Below are positions 15,811 through 24,714 of a stretch of 64,000 bases of DNA, one piece after another. Source of the DNA: Chitinophaga ginsengisoli. Its GTDB lineage: Bacteria; Bacteroidota; Bacteroidia; Chitinophagales; Chitinophagaceae. Made by a program: the position numbers and the translations under genes. Positions within the stretch are counted from its first letter, which is position 1. Each line of letters starts with the position of its first letter. The notes below the pieces were generated by a model, which saw only the letters and a list, made by a program, of their open reading frames with translations, was not told where the DNA came from and did no database searches. Location: assembly GCF_003014595.1 (NCBI RefSeq), contig NZ_PYGK01000012.1, positions 124,001 to 188,000 of the forward strand. Reading direction: 5' to 3'.

Positions 15811-17295
15811 ATGAACAACAGCAAAATTACACAATCCATCTGGCAGGTAATACTGGCCTCTTCCGCAGGAACATTGATTGAATGGTACGATTTCTACATT
15901 TTCGGTAGTCTCTCGGCCATCATTTCCCAGAAGTTTTTTCCGCCAAGCAATCCTGACCTGGCCTACATTGCCACATTGGCCACCTTTGCTGTGGGATTCA
16001 TTGTGAGGCCTTTCGGCGCCCTTGTATTTGGCAGGCTGGGAGACCTTGTCGGACGTAAGTATACCTTCCTCCTCACCTTAATGATCATGGGTGGTTCCAC
16101 CTTTGCGATCGGCCTGATTCCCAGCTATGAAAGTATAGGCATTTTTGCGCCTATTATCGTATTGGTATTAAGGCTATTACAGGGCCTGGCTCTGGGAGGT
16201 GAATACGGCGGCGCAGCTACTTATGTTGCCGAACATGCCCCGGATCATCAACGGGGATACTATACCAGTTTTATCCAGACAACGGCCACACTGGGCCTGT
16301 TTGTTTCCCTTGCCGTGATACTGATCACCCGTTCCAGCCTTACAACAGAAGATTTCAACAGCTGGGGATGGCGTATCCCATTCTGGCTGTCCGTTGTACT
16401 GGTGATCATGTCATATTATATCCGGATACGTCTGCACGAATCACCTCTTTTCCTGCAGCTCAAATCAGAAGGCAAAACCTCCACCAATCCCATTAAGGAG
16501 AGCTTCGGTAAAAAGGAGAATCTCCGCCTGGTATTGCTGGCGCTTTTTGGCGCGGCTATGGGTCAGGGCGTGATCTGGTATACCGGTCAGTTTTATGCCC
16601 TCTCCTTCCTGCAGAAAACCATGCAGGTGGAGTTCGTACAGTCCAATATCATTATCGCGGTAGCGCTTGTGCTGGGTACACCATTCTTCATCTATTTTGG
16701 CAAATTATCTGATAAAATAGGTCGTAAGAAGATCATGATGACAGGTATGCTGGTCGCTGCGCTGGCCTATTATCCCATCTATGCCGGTATGGACCGCGTG
16801 GCGGATCTTAGCAGGAAAACAGAAGATACCACTAAATACAGCATTGAGAATTCCATTTCCCGGAACAGTAAAATGCAGAACATTGAGAAATCTGTGAAGG
16901 TCAGGGTGTTTACTGACGGGTCAAAAGCGCGTGAGACTGTCACCGTTACGGATGGTAAATCTGAAACAGTAAAAGAGATCATTGTTAGTAATGCGCAGCT
17001 CTGGTGGCTGATACTACTGGTATTTATACAGGTTATTTTCGTTACCATGGTGTATGGTCCGATAGCGGCCTTCCTGGTAGAGCTTTTCCCTACCCGTATC
17101 CGGTATACATCCATGTCATTCCCTTATCATATCGGGAATGGGGTTTTCGGAGGATTATTACCTACTGTATCGACCTTACTCGTAACGCAAACGCATCATC
17201 ACCTGGCAGGGTTGCTTTATCCGATTAGTATTGCGCTGATATGTTTTGTAGTGGGTGTAGTGGGGATTAAAGGGAATATGATTCACCAGGATTAG
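15811..17295 (+). CDS. MFS transporter, metabolite:H+ symporter (MHS) type
   Basis: The 494-residue protein has about 12 membrane helices. Signature segments are GTLIEWYDFYIFG in helix 1, the loop motif GRLGDLVGRKYTF and GLALGGEYGGAATYVAEHAP, all typical of the MHS family (proline/betaine, citrate, shikimate and related carriers). A charged insertion of about 70 residues (roughly 327-397) lies between two helices in the second half. The substrate is unknown. It is monocistronic with a strong bidirectional terminator behind it. Confidence 0.9.
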   Translation: MNNSKITQSIWQVILASSAGTLIEWYDFYIFGSLSAIISQKFFPPSNPDLAYIATLATFAVGFIVRPFGALVFGRLGDLVGRKYTFLLTLMIMGGSTFAIGLIPSYESIGIFAPIIVLVLRLLQGLALGGEYGGAATYVAEHAPDHQRGYYTSFIQTTATLGLFVSLAVILITRSSLTTEDFNSWGWRIPFWLSVVLVIMSYYIRIRLHESPLFLQLKSEGKTSTNPIKESFGKKENLRLVLLALFGAAMGQGVIWYTGQFYALSFLQKTMQVEFVQSNIIIAVALVLGTPFFIYFGKLSDKIGRKKIMMTGMLVAALAYYPIYAGMDRVADLSRKTEDTTKYSIENSISRNSKMQNIEKSVKVRVFTDGSKARETVTVTDGKSETVKEIIVSNAQLWWLILLVFIQVIFVTMVYGPIAAFLVELFPTRIRYTSMSFPYHIGNGVFGGLLPTVSTLLVTQTHHHLAGLLYPISIALICFVVGVVGIKGNMIHQD

Positions 17296-17307
17296 TGTTT
17301 TGCAATC

Positions 17308-17364
17308 AATAAATAAAGAAGAGGGATTTACAAGTATTACGTAAATCCCTCTTCCTTTATTTAT
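17308..17364. terminator. Bidirectional terminator between convergent genes
   Basis: AAGAGGGATTTAC (17319-17331) pairs perfectly with GTAAATCCCTCTT (17341-17353) around a 9-base loop. The stem is extended by A/T-rich flanks, giving a U-tail in both directions. It separates the MFS gene from the convergent GSCFA gene. Confidence 0.88.
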
Positions 17365-17375
17365 CATTTCTTCAA

Positions 17376-18356
17376 TTATTTTCCTTCAAAATATGCCAGT
17401 GCTTCCTCCAGTCGCAGAAATGGATATTCCTTCATTAACTGCTTCGTTTTCTTTGCATAAGTTTGCAGAAATTGCTTATGCTGGTTGCTTTCCGGGTTGA
17501 ATGGCCGGTGCTGCATTGCACGATTGATATCTTCTACAAGCGGCAATAGATTACGTCCTTCTTCCGATACACAGCTCGCAGTAAAATGCTCCCATACGTA
17601 ATTGACAGCCAGTTCATTCGGATGCACCAGGTCCTCTTTATAAAAACGGTAATCCCGCAGGTCGTCTATCACCAGTTCGTAAGCAGGGAAATAGAAAAGC
17701 CGGTCAAATTTATTCACCAGGTGATGTACGGTTTGTATCAGTACCGCTTTACTGAGATTATTTTCCACTACGCCATCCCTGGCATAACGTACAGGACTTA
17801 TGGTGAACAGGATCTTTACTTTCTTATTCCGGAAGAAAAGACGGTGCATCAGATTATCCAACGCAGCAATAGCATCTGGTGGAGAAAGTAATTTCTTATG
17901 AAAATGGGAAGACGGTACTTTATGGCAATTGCCCACTACCTGATTGTCGGAGGCAAGTGTATACGTATATGCAGAGCCAAGGGTAATGATCAGCCAATCA
18001 GCCTCTTCCAGACGCTGAACCGCTGCTTCCTGCGCTGCATTGATCCTTGCCAGCACGGCATCCATCTGCAGACCGGAAAAGCGACTATGATGGTCCCAGC
18101 TATGCCATAAATCCCCATGAGAAAATAAATCATCCGCAGTATACTGATCCCTGTCGAGATAAGTGTGCAGTGCCTGGGTAATACTGATTGGGTTATATAA
18201 GATGCCGTGGGGATTTACCAGGGCATCAAAATGATGTTGTTGTAACCGCGCTCCTATCTCTTCCGCAAAACAGGACCCCATCAGCAGTATTTTATCGTCA
18301 TACCGGACAGGTGTCGCAATGGGTGAAACAGGAAACGTCAGGCGAAAATTTGTCAT
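17376..18356 (-). CDS. GSCFA domain-containing protein
   Basis: The 326-residue protein carries the name-giving motif in LLMGSCFAEEIG near residues 25-36, followed by NPHGILYNPISI, both diagnostic of the GSCFA family. These are SGNH/GDSL-like hydrolase-related proteins common in Bacteroidota, of unproven function. A LIITLGSAYTY segment and a VHPNELAVNYVW segment fit an esterase-like fold. The start codon lies 3 bases after the stop of the HMG-CoA lyase-like gene, so the two are cotranscribed. Confidence 0.9.
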   Translation of the reverse strand: MTNFRLTFPVSPIATPVRYDDKILLMGSCFAEEIGARLQQHHFDALVNPHGILYNPISITQALHTYLDRDQYTADDLFSHGDLWHSWDHHSRFSGLQMDAVLARINAAQEAAVQRLEEADWLIITLGSAYTYTLASDNQVVGNCHKVPSSHFHKKLLSPPDAIAALDNLMHRLFFRNKKVKILFTISPVRYARDGVVENNLSKAVLIQTVHHLVNKFDRLFYFPAYELVIDDLRDYRFYKEDLVHPNELAVNYVWEHFTASCVSEEGRNLLPLVEDINRAMQHRPFNPESNQHKQFLQTYAKKTKQLMKEYPFLRLEEALAYFEGK

Positions 18357-18359
18357 ATC

Positions 18360-19205
18360 CTAATAAAAAATACGGTCCGCAATTTCCTGAGCAGCCTGGA
18401 GTGCCTTCATATCTATCCCCAGCTGTTCATGATGCTGTATGCTGAACTCCAGCAAACGCTCAGTGGCCAGGTTTCCAACCAGTTCGTTATGCGCCATCGG
18501 ACAGCCACCAATGCCCTTGATCGCACTATCAAAACGCCGGCACCCCTGGTTATAGGCTGCCGTCACTTTTTCTTCCCAGTTATGAGGTGCAGAATGAAAA
18601 TGAGCGCCAAATTCCACCGCCGGGTAAGCTGGTATCAATGTTGAAAACAGCTTGCTGATGATCTCCGGATTGGCGACACCCACGGTATCTGCCAGGGAGA
18701 TAATCTGAATATCCCGCTGCACCAGCTCATCCACCCACCGGAGGGCAATGGACGCATCATAATGATCTCCGTAAGGATTACCGAATCCCATAGAGATGTA
18801 GACCACCAGTTGCTTATTGTTCTTAATGCACAATTCCTGGAAGGTGTCTACCAGCTCCATTGAGGCCAGAATGGTCTTGTTGGTATTGCGTAGCTGAAAC
18901 GTTTCTGATATGGAAAAAGGATATCCCAGGTAAGCGATCTCATCGAACACCACGGCTTCTTCAGCACCCCGCTGATTGGCTACAATAGCCAGCAGTTTAC
19001 TTTTTGTACCGGTCATATCCAGGCGGGGTATCACCTCAGCGGTATCTGCCATCTGGGGGATGGTTTTAGGCGATACAAAGCTGCCACAATCGAGGGTATT
19101 AAATCCCACTTTCAGCAGTGCATTCAGATATGCTACCTTTTCATCCGTGCTTATAAGTCTGTGCCAGCCTTGCATGGCATCACGCGGACATTCGATCAGT
19201 TTCAT
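18360..19205 (-). CDS. Hydroxymethylglutaryl-CoA lyase-like protein
   Basis: The 281-residue TIM-barrel protein begins KLIECPRDAMQGW, followed by LDCGSFVSPKTIPQMADT, matching the HMGL-like domain. VSLADTVG-type chemistry is represented by IISLADTVGVANP and a metal-site GAHFHSAP. HMG-CoA lyase cleaves HMG-CoA to acetoacetate and acetyl-CoA in leucine breakdown. The typical C-terminal active-site cysteine loop appears as GIGGCPMAHN. It precedes the GSCFA gene and follows rlmB on the same strand. Confidence 0.88.
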   Translation of the reverse strand: MKLIECPRDAMQGWHRLISTDEKVAYLNALLKVGFNTLDCGSFVSPKTIPQMADTAEVIPRLDMTGTKSKLLAIVANQRGAEEAVVFDEIAYLGYPFSISETFQLRNTNKTILASMELVDTFQELCIKNNKQLVVYISMGFGNPYGDHYDASIALRWVDELVQRDIQIISLADTVGVANPEIISKLFSTLIPAYPAVEFGAHFHSAPHNWEEKVTAAYNQGCRRFDSAIKGIGGCPMAHNELVGNLATERLLEFSIQHHEQLGIDMKALQAAQEIADRIFY

Positions 19206-19218
19206 TTACTGGTGATTT

Positions 19219-20052
19219 TTATGCGCCTCTTTGCTTCATGGCTTCATACAGGATGATGCCTGCAGCAACAGATACATTGAAGGATTCGAAGTTTCCGGCC
19301 ATAGGAATGTGAAACAAGGTATCTGACGCCTTCAGGAGAGCCGGGTATACACCTTTGTCTTCCGATCCCATAATCACGGCTACCGGTTCCTGCAACTGGC
19401 AATCATAGAGTTTGGTTTCCGCCTCCATTTCGCTGGCAATGACCTTGATACCGTTCAGGTGAAGGGTATCGATGGCTTTCAGCAGGCTGTTCACCCGGCA
19501 TACGGAGATACTTTCCAGTGCGCCGGCCGAAGACTTAATAGCCTCCTCGTTCAGCGCCGCTATTCCCCTGTCAGGAATAATGATCGCCTGGGCGCCGCAA
19601 CAAACGGCACTACGGGCAATAGCTCCAATATTACGCACATCGGTGATCCCATCGAGAATGAGGAACAAAGGTGTTTCTCCCTGTTCGGTCACATGCGATA
19701 TCACATCCTGCAGGTCAAGGTAGTTGATCTGCCCTGTAATGGCAATAACACCCTGATGATTGAATGAGGTTAATCCATTCAGTTTTTCCACCGGAACGAG
19801 GTTCACCGGGATATTATACTGATCAGCTAACTGCTTGATCTGGGGGATGATATCCCCGGTTGCGCCGCGCAACATGTAAATACGTTCTATTGCCTTTCCT
19901 GCATTGATCGCTTCCACTACCGGCTGCCGGCCAATTACCATTGACGATGCCTTTGGTCTGGGGGCATGCTGGCGAAATCCACCAGGCTTTTTAAATCTTC
20001 TTTGTTCCATTATCTGCAAAGAACGGAATTTAATGCCAATTGGGGAATTCAT
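19219..20052 (-). CDS. rlmB: 23S rRNA (guanosine-2'-O)-methyltransferase RlmB/TrmH family
   Basis: The 277-residue protein has an N-terminal substrate-binding domain (VIGRQPVVEAINAG) and a SPOUT methyltransferase domain with NIGAIARSAVCCGA, IMGSEDKGV and NFESFNVSVAAGI. These motifs form the knotted SAM site. RlmB methylates a guanosine in the 23S rRNA peptidyl-transferase centre. The start used overlaps the NUDIX stop as ATGA, which suggests coupling; an internal ATG at 20010 is an alternative start. Confidence 0.88.
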   Translation of the reverse strand: MNSPIGIKFRSLQIMEQRRFKKPGGFRQHAPRPKASSMVIGRQPVVEAINAGKAIERIYMLRGATGDIIPQIKQLADQYNIPVNLVPVEKLNGLTSFNHQGVIAITGQINYLDLQDVISHVTEQGETPLFLILDGITDVRNIGAIARSAVCCGAQAIIIPDRGIAALNEEAIKSSAGALESISVCRVNSLLKAIDTLHLNGIKVIASEMEAETKLYDCQLQEPVAVIMGSEDKGVYPALLKASDTLFHIPMAGNFESFNVSVAAGIILYEAMKQRGA

Positions 20053-20606
20053 ATCTCTCCTTCCAGCATCATCAGTTTTATCTTCTGAATGGCGGCGATA
20101 GACAGGGAGTCAGTGATCTCATAGTTTTTGACCATCTGGTAGGCCGTCTCAAAAGGTATCCTTTTTATGTACAGCTGCTCCGTTTCTTCCGGTTCTGCCG
20201 TCCTTTGCTCCAGTCCACGGGCCAGGTACACCACCCCTGCTTCATCACATACTGAGTTCGACAGGTGCATCTTCACAATGGGCGTCCAGTCGCTGGCAAC
20301 CAGACCGGTTTCTTCCAGCAATTCCCTTTTTGCGCCTTCCAGCGGGTCTTTCCCCAGCGAACCTCCCCCTTCAGGGATCTCCCAGGAGAACTGTTCCAAT
20401 GCAAAGCGGTATTGTCCCACCAGGTAGATATGGTTTTCTTCATCGAGGGCTACCACGCCGATGGCGGCATTTTTAAAATGTACGATGCCGTAAATACCCG
20501 GGCCTCCGGAAGGGTTTAGTACCTGGTGTTCTGTTACCCTTATCCAGGGGTTATCATATTTCATTTCACTGGATAAGATGGTCCAGGGATTTGTTTGTGT
20601 ATCCAT
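20049..20606 (-). CDS. NUDIX hydrolase (ADP-ribose pyrophosphatase-like)
   Basis: The 185-residue protein has the NUDIX box starting GGSLGKDPLEGAKRELLEE and finishing with TG, with the metal-binding glutamates in RELLEE. The upstream VALDEENHIYLVGQYRFAL and the box position resemble ADP-sugar pyrophosphatases. Such enzymes hydrolyse nucleoside diphosphates linked to another group. It is translationally coupled to rlmB. Confidence 0.9.
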   Translation of the reverse strand: MDTQTNPWTILSSEMKYDNPWIRVTEHQVLNPSGGPGIYGIVHFKNAAIGVVALDEENHIYLVGQYRFALEQFSWEIPEGGGSLGKDPLEGAKRELLEETGLVASDWTPIVKMHLSNSVCDEAGVVYLARGLEQRTAEPEETEQLYIKRIPFETAYQMVKNYEITDSLSIAAIQKIKLMMLEGEI

Positions 20607-20620
20607 ATAACAAAGAAAGC

Positions 20621-20652
20621 AAAAAAAAACCGCCTCGTTAAAAACGAGACGG
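20621..20652 (-). terminator. Intrinsic terminator downstream of the GNAT-DinB gene
   Basis: Read on the minus strand, CCGTCTCGTT pairs with AACGAGGCGG (one G-U pair) around a short A/T loop and is followed by nine T residues. It separates the GNAT-DinB gene from the NUDIX/rlmB unit. Confidence 0.85.
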
Positions 20653-20714
20653 TGTCAACCAGATGTCGGCGGTAAATACCTTTTGAACATCATACCTAAA
20701 TCTAAATCGTATCT

Positions 20715-21650
20715 TTATAATATTATTTTCACCTGAGTGAGGTGGTGTTTTAAATGCTCTAAATAATCTATCACCACATATTCCAGTGTGACAGGTTCGT
20801 TCTCATTAATTTTTATCAGATGTTGCAGTGCCTTCGCGGGTATGGCGCGTATAGTCAACGCCAGATGCTTATTCATTCCCGCCCATAAATCAATCAGTTC
20901 CTGCCAGCTGCTGAACTGCCAGGCTTGTCCTCTTACCCAAAAATCCTGCGCATATCCAGGAATCTCCAACAAAGATATCTGTTGGGATCGTATAAAACGA
21001 ACATTATTATTAATTGCTGAATCAATCAGATGTCCGATTATTTCTTTTGGGCTCCACTTACCTCTGCTAACCCGCTCTGCTGCTGTGGTTTCAGGGATTT
21101 GTTTTAAAAGTGGCACTGCTGTATTTATTGCATTAATTAATCCGTCGGCTATTGCATACAGTCTGTTTTCCTCACCAAATACTATTTCCATCTTGATGGT
21201 GCTCCGTTCGTAGCGCCCTTCTTCTACTGGTATTTCCCGGAATCCCAGCTTCTGATACATGTTCAGCGCCACTGCCAGTTTCGTATTAGAGTACAAGACA
21301 ACTTTTTTCAATCCCTTCCTTCTGGCCACTTCCAAAATCCCCTCTGCCAGTTTCCAGCCTATCCGGTGTCCCTGATAAGCTTCATCAACAGCCATCTTCG
21401 TCATTTCTGCCGTTTCTGCATCTATAGATTTTAACGCTACAGTACCTGCAATTGTTTCACCTACCATTGCAAAAATGATATCTCCTCCCTTTGCGATAAT
21501 ATGTTGCTCCGGTTTACCAAGCACATCTTCGTCAACAGGTTCTACTGTAAAGTATTTTTCTATCCACCACTTGTTCAGTCGCTCGAAATGCGGCTGATAA
21601 GCTGGTATATAGTCAACCAGTTTTACTTCATTATTTTGTAGTGGTGCCAT
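20715..21650 (-). CDS. GNAT acetyltransferase fused to a DinB-like domain
   Basis: From the ATG at 21650 the product has 311 residues. Residues 1-160 form a GNAT domain with DEAYQGHRIGWKLAEGIL as the acetyl-CoA loop and LYSNTKLAVALNMYQKLGF as the end of the fold. Residues about 165-311 form a four-helix DinB-like domain (GKWSPKEIIGHLIDSAINN, then YLEHLKHHLTQV with metal-type histidines). The two are usually separate proteins. The longer frame to 21695 would run 65 bases into the EamA gene; the chosen start overlaps it by 20. Confidence 0.85.
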   Translation of the reverse strand: MAPLQNNEVKLVDYIPAYQPHFERLNKWWIEKYFTVEPVDEDVLGKPEQHIIAKGGDIIFAMVGETIAGTVALKSIDAETAEMTKMAVDEAYQGHRIGWKLAEGILEVARRKGLKKVVLYSNTKLAVALNMYQKLGFREIPVEEGRYERSTIKMEIVFGEENRLYAIADGLINAINTAVPLLKQIPETTAAERVSRGKWSPKEIIGHLIDSAINNNVRFIRSQQISLLEIPGYAQDFWVRGQAWQFSSWQELIDLWAGMNKHLALTIRAIPAKALQHLIKINENEPVTLEYVVIDYLEHLKHHLTQVKIIL

Positions 21651-22548
21651 ATTGTTGTTTGTTTTTATTAACAGCCTTGTTAACCATATATACACCTCCC
21701 AGCGTTACCAGGCAGGAAAGACCTGTTACCCAGTTCAGGTGCTCCTGCAGGATCAGCCACCCCAGTAATACTGCTACTATCGGATTGATATAAGCATATA
21801 CAGAGGCCAGCGAAGGCGGCAGATTATTCAACACGAACACATAAGATGAATAACCCAGTATTGATCCTATAAAGATCAGGTACAACAGACTGCCCCACAA
21901 TTCTATATTGAATCCGTCTAACGGTAACGACTGTCCCATCATCGTTGCAACAATCGTCATCACAATACCGCTGAATAACATCTGGAAACCCGCGCCATAA
22001 AGAAAGTTAATCTTCAGTGCCCAACGTGCTGTCAGCACAGATCCTATCGCCCAGCTGATACAGGCTATCAATGTCAGAAAGATCCCAAAGCGGAAATCCG
22101 GATTCGTCAGACTGGACAAATAATCATAGAAGATCCCTCCTACGCCCAGCAATCCGATCAGCATGCCTGCTATCAGCATTATCGTAAACTTCGTGCGTTG
22201 TACCAGGAAGTAACTGAATATAGTTATCCAGATAGGCACTGTTGCTACGATGATGGCGCAAAGTCCGCTGGGTATATATTGCATCGCCCATGTGATCAGA
22301 CCATTGCTCAGACAGAGCATCATCACACCGATCACAAAGAGTCGCGACAAGACAAATTTTTCCGGAACCTTATATCCCTTCAGCAAAAAGAAACTTGTTA
22401 AAAGTATACCGGCAATTGTCTGCCTGATTCCCGCTAGCATAAGACCATGCATATGGCGAACACCGATCCTGGAGGCCAGGTAAGTGGTACCCCAGAAAAT
22501 ACTGACTACCACCAATGCCATATAGGCATTCGTGTTTGACTTTTTCAT
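21631..22548 (-). CDS. EamA/DMT family transporter
   Basis: The 305-residue protein has about ten hydrophobic helices in two repeats. It starts VVVSIFWGTTYLASRIGV, a common EamA helix-1 pattern, and the second repeat has ASVYAYINPIVAVLLGW. Members export amino acids, sugars or other metabolites. The gene overlaps the downstream GNAT-DinB gene, so they are probably coexpressed. The substrate is unknown. Confidence 0.9.
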   Translation of the reverse strand: MKKSNTNAYMALVVVSIFWGTTYLASRIGVRHMHGLMLAGIRQTIAGILLTSFFLLKGYKVPEKFVLSRLFVIGVMMLCLSNGLITWAMQYIPSGLCAIIVATVPIWITIFSYFLVQRTKFTIMLIAGMLIGLLGVGGIFYDYLSSLTNPDFRFGIFLTLIACISWAIGSVLTARWALKINFLYGAGFQMLFSGIVMTIVATMMGQSLPLDGFNIELWGSLLYLIFIGSILGYSSYVFVLNNLPPSLASVYAYINPIVAVLLGWLILQEHLNWVTGLSCLVTLGGVYMVNKAVNKNKQQYGTTTK

Positions 22549-22589
22549 ACTCCGAAGTTGTTATGGTTGTGAATGATATCTATGGAAGC

Positions 22590-23996
22590 CTATTTTACCA
22601 TTAATGTTGCTACCTGCTGTTTTATTTCTTCCCACACAATAGCAAGGTCCTGTGCTGTTGTACGCCAGTTCACCAACGCCGCGCGGATAGCCGGCACTCC
22701 CTGGTAAACTGTTGATGTCAACATTACTTTTCCACCATCGTCCAGGACTTTCAGCAAGGCATCAGTAGCTGCCTGCTTCTCTTCATCGGCCACATTTAAT
22801 GTAAAACAGACAACACATAGTCTGACAGGCGCCAGTAAACGGAATGCGTCATTCTCTTCTATCAGTGTTCCCAGCTGACGCGCCAACTGTATATTATTAT
22901 TCACAATATCGGCGTATACATCTGCACCGTAGGCTACCAGCGAATACCAGGCGGGCAATGCGCGCAGGCGTCGCGAGTTTTCGGGTGTGTAGTTGCTATA
23001 TTTAAAGTCCTTCGCGGGATCTCCCAGGTAGGCGGCTCCTGCATTCTTAAACGTATCCAGTTGCAGTTGCGGATGACGCGTGAAGATCATCGCAGCATCA
23101 TAAGGAACGTTCAGCCATTTATGTGCGTCGATGGTGATACTGTCTGCCGCTTCCCAGCCGTTCAGCAAATGTCTATATGCAGGCACACAGGCTGCGAAGG
23201 CACCGAATGCGGCATCTATATGTAACCAAAAGCCATATGTTTCTTTTAGTCTGGCGATGGCTGCGAGGTCGTCAAAGTCTACCGTATTGACAGTGCCTGC
23301 GCTGGCTACGACGATCAATGGTGTTCCTTTGTGTGCTTTCAGATATGCTTCCAGTACGTCAATATCAATCGCTTCTCTTTCCGGCAGACTGGATAACTTC
23401 AGTATGGCATTTCTTCCGAATCCCAGCATGGCGAGTGACTTTACCGTACTGGAATGTGGTATGCAGGAGATGATCCTCGCATTTGCCAGTGCCGCCATTC
23501 CTTCCTGTGCTACGTCTACGCCCAGTTGATTTCCGAGCCATTGTCGTGCGATGGCGAGCCCCGCGAAATTAGCCATAGTAGCGCCTGTCACAAAGCATCC
23601 GGAAAATGCATCCGGCAACCCGAACAGTTGCCGGAGCATTGCAATTGTTTCCGTTTCTATCTGTAATGGTGCCGTATCCTTATCCGCGGCATTCATATCG
23701 AAAACTGCTGTTAGCCAGTCGCCGGCTATTGCCGGTACTGTTGCACCACCTGTTACAAATCCCCAGTTTCGTGGGCCGCTGTTGCCGGCGAGGTGTCGTC
23801 CGTAACGTTCTCTGAATTGTAACAGGGCGTTCTTTGCTCCCATTCCCTTTCGTGGTAGTTCTAAACGCTCGAATGTAGCGCTGGCGGCTTTCACCGGCAG
23901 TGCGTCTAATCCTGATAAAAAAGATACGCTGTAGTCTTTTACTTCTTGAAGGAAGGCGTCTACTTTGTTTAGATCCTGGCGTAATAACTGATTCAT
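22590..23996 (-). CDS. Group II pyridoxal-dependent amino acid decarboxylase
   Basis: The 468-residue protein has SGPRNWGFVTGG, FVTGATMANF, HIDAAFGAF (Asp261) and the PLP lysine Lys293 in IDAHKWLNVPYD. These identify the aromatic-amino-acid/glutamate decarboxylase superfamily. The C-terminus RAALVNWRTTAQDL is typical. Whether it acts on aromatic amino acids, 2,4-diaminobutyrate or another substrate cannot be decided. The EamA exporter starts 41 bases downstream and might export the amine (inference). Confidence 0.88.
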   Translation of the reverse strand: MNQLLRQDLNKVDAFLQEVKDYSVSFLSGLDALPVKAASATFERLELPRKGMGAKNALLQFRERYGRHLAGNSGPRNWGFVTGGATVPAIAGDWLTAVFDMNAADKDTAPLQIETETIAMLRQLFGLPDAFSGCFVTGATMANFAGLAIARQWLGNQLGVDVAQEGMAALANARIISCIPHSSTVKSLAMLGFGRNAILKLSSLPEREAIDIDVLEAYLKAHKGTPLIVVASAGTVNTVDFDDLAAIARLKETYGFWLHIDAAFGAFAACVPAYRHLLNGWEAADSITIDAHKWLNVPYDAAMIFTRHPQLQLDTFKNAGAAYLGDPAKDFKYSNYTPENSRRLRALPAWYSLVAYGADVYADIVNNNIQLARQLGTLIEENDAFRLLAPVRLCVVCFTLNVADEEKQAATDALLKVLDDGGKVMLTSTVYQGVPAIRAALVNWRTTAQDLAIVWEEIKQQVATLMVK

Positions 23997-24200
23997 CTGA
24001 GGTTGATTTAACGATTAGGGAACGAGACTTCAAAATTGGAATAATTTCGGGATATAAAACAGATTCAGTTTTGTAATTTTTGACCAGATCAGATTGGGAT
24101 TTTGGCAGCTTGATTAGTTGATGGTTTCGGAATGTTTTGATTTGTTTTTTTTAGGAGTTTTGTTTGGTTACGGTTTGTTTTTGGTGGTGCGGCGCCGGTT

Positions 24201-24240
24201 GACCGTGCCGCGTCGACCGTGCCGCGTTGACCGTGCCGCT
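24201..24240. repeat. 14-bp GC-rich tandem repeat, about three units
   Basis: The unit GACCGTGCCGCGTY occurs at 24201, 24215 and (incomplete) 24229. It lies in the 700-base gap between the decarboxylase and ogt and ends just where the first 153-bp element begins. Confidence 0.85.
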
Positions 24241-24242
24241 TG

Positions 24243-24395
24243 GGTTTTCAGATGAGAGATTCCGGGCTGTACCCCTTTTCGATCCTTGCTATTGAGCTTT
24301 ATCAAGCGTGGTTGGCTTTGGGATTTTTATTAAACCCCAGTTAGGTCGTCTCAGCATCTCAAAGGGCTAAGGCCCTGCATCTCCATCTGAAAACC
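24243..24395 (-). repeat. 153-bp MITE-like element, copy A
   Basis: It is bounded by the inverted arms GGTTTTCAGATGAGAGAT and CATCTCCATCTGAAAACC. The interior, read on the minus strand, contains GGGCCTTAGCCCTTTGAGAT, GGGGTTTAATAAAA and GGATCGAAAAGGGGTACAGC, all shared with copies at 27336 and 27575. It is inverted relative to those copies and has the same length. No transposase is encoded. Confidence 0.85.
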
Positions 24396-24637
24396 TGTCG
24401 CTTCACTACGTTCTTCTTATAAAAAGAGCGCCAATAATATTGCTTATTATTGCCTGTTCAACAAGCTATAATCAGTGATACTCAATTCATTCAGCCGTTG
24501 TAGTGCTATCCTTTATATTTAGTGCTCCTAATCTCTATTCTGATTTTAATTCTCATCTTCAATGTTGTTTAATCCCGGTCCTACAATACTTCTGTTTGAT
24601 TACCCCTCTCTGTTATTTATTTATCCTCCACCATCTC
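24396..24637. other. Non-coding gap downstream of ogt
   Basis: AT-rich sequence with no convincing reading frame and no RNA gene recognised. It separates repeat copy A from the 13-bp array. Confidence 0.6.
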
Positions 24638-24714
24638 TTATCAGAATACCTTATCAGAATACTATATCAGAATAACATACCAGAATACCATACCATAATA
24701 ACATATCAGAATAG
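24638..24714. repeat. 13-bp tandem array at the 3' end of ogt
   Basis: Six units of 13 bases follow the pattern WTAYCAGAATAMY (24638, 24651, 24664, 24677, 24690, 24703, the last one base short). The ogt stop codon lies inside the last unit, so the array enters the gene. Confidence 0.88.
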
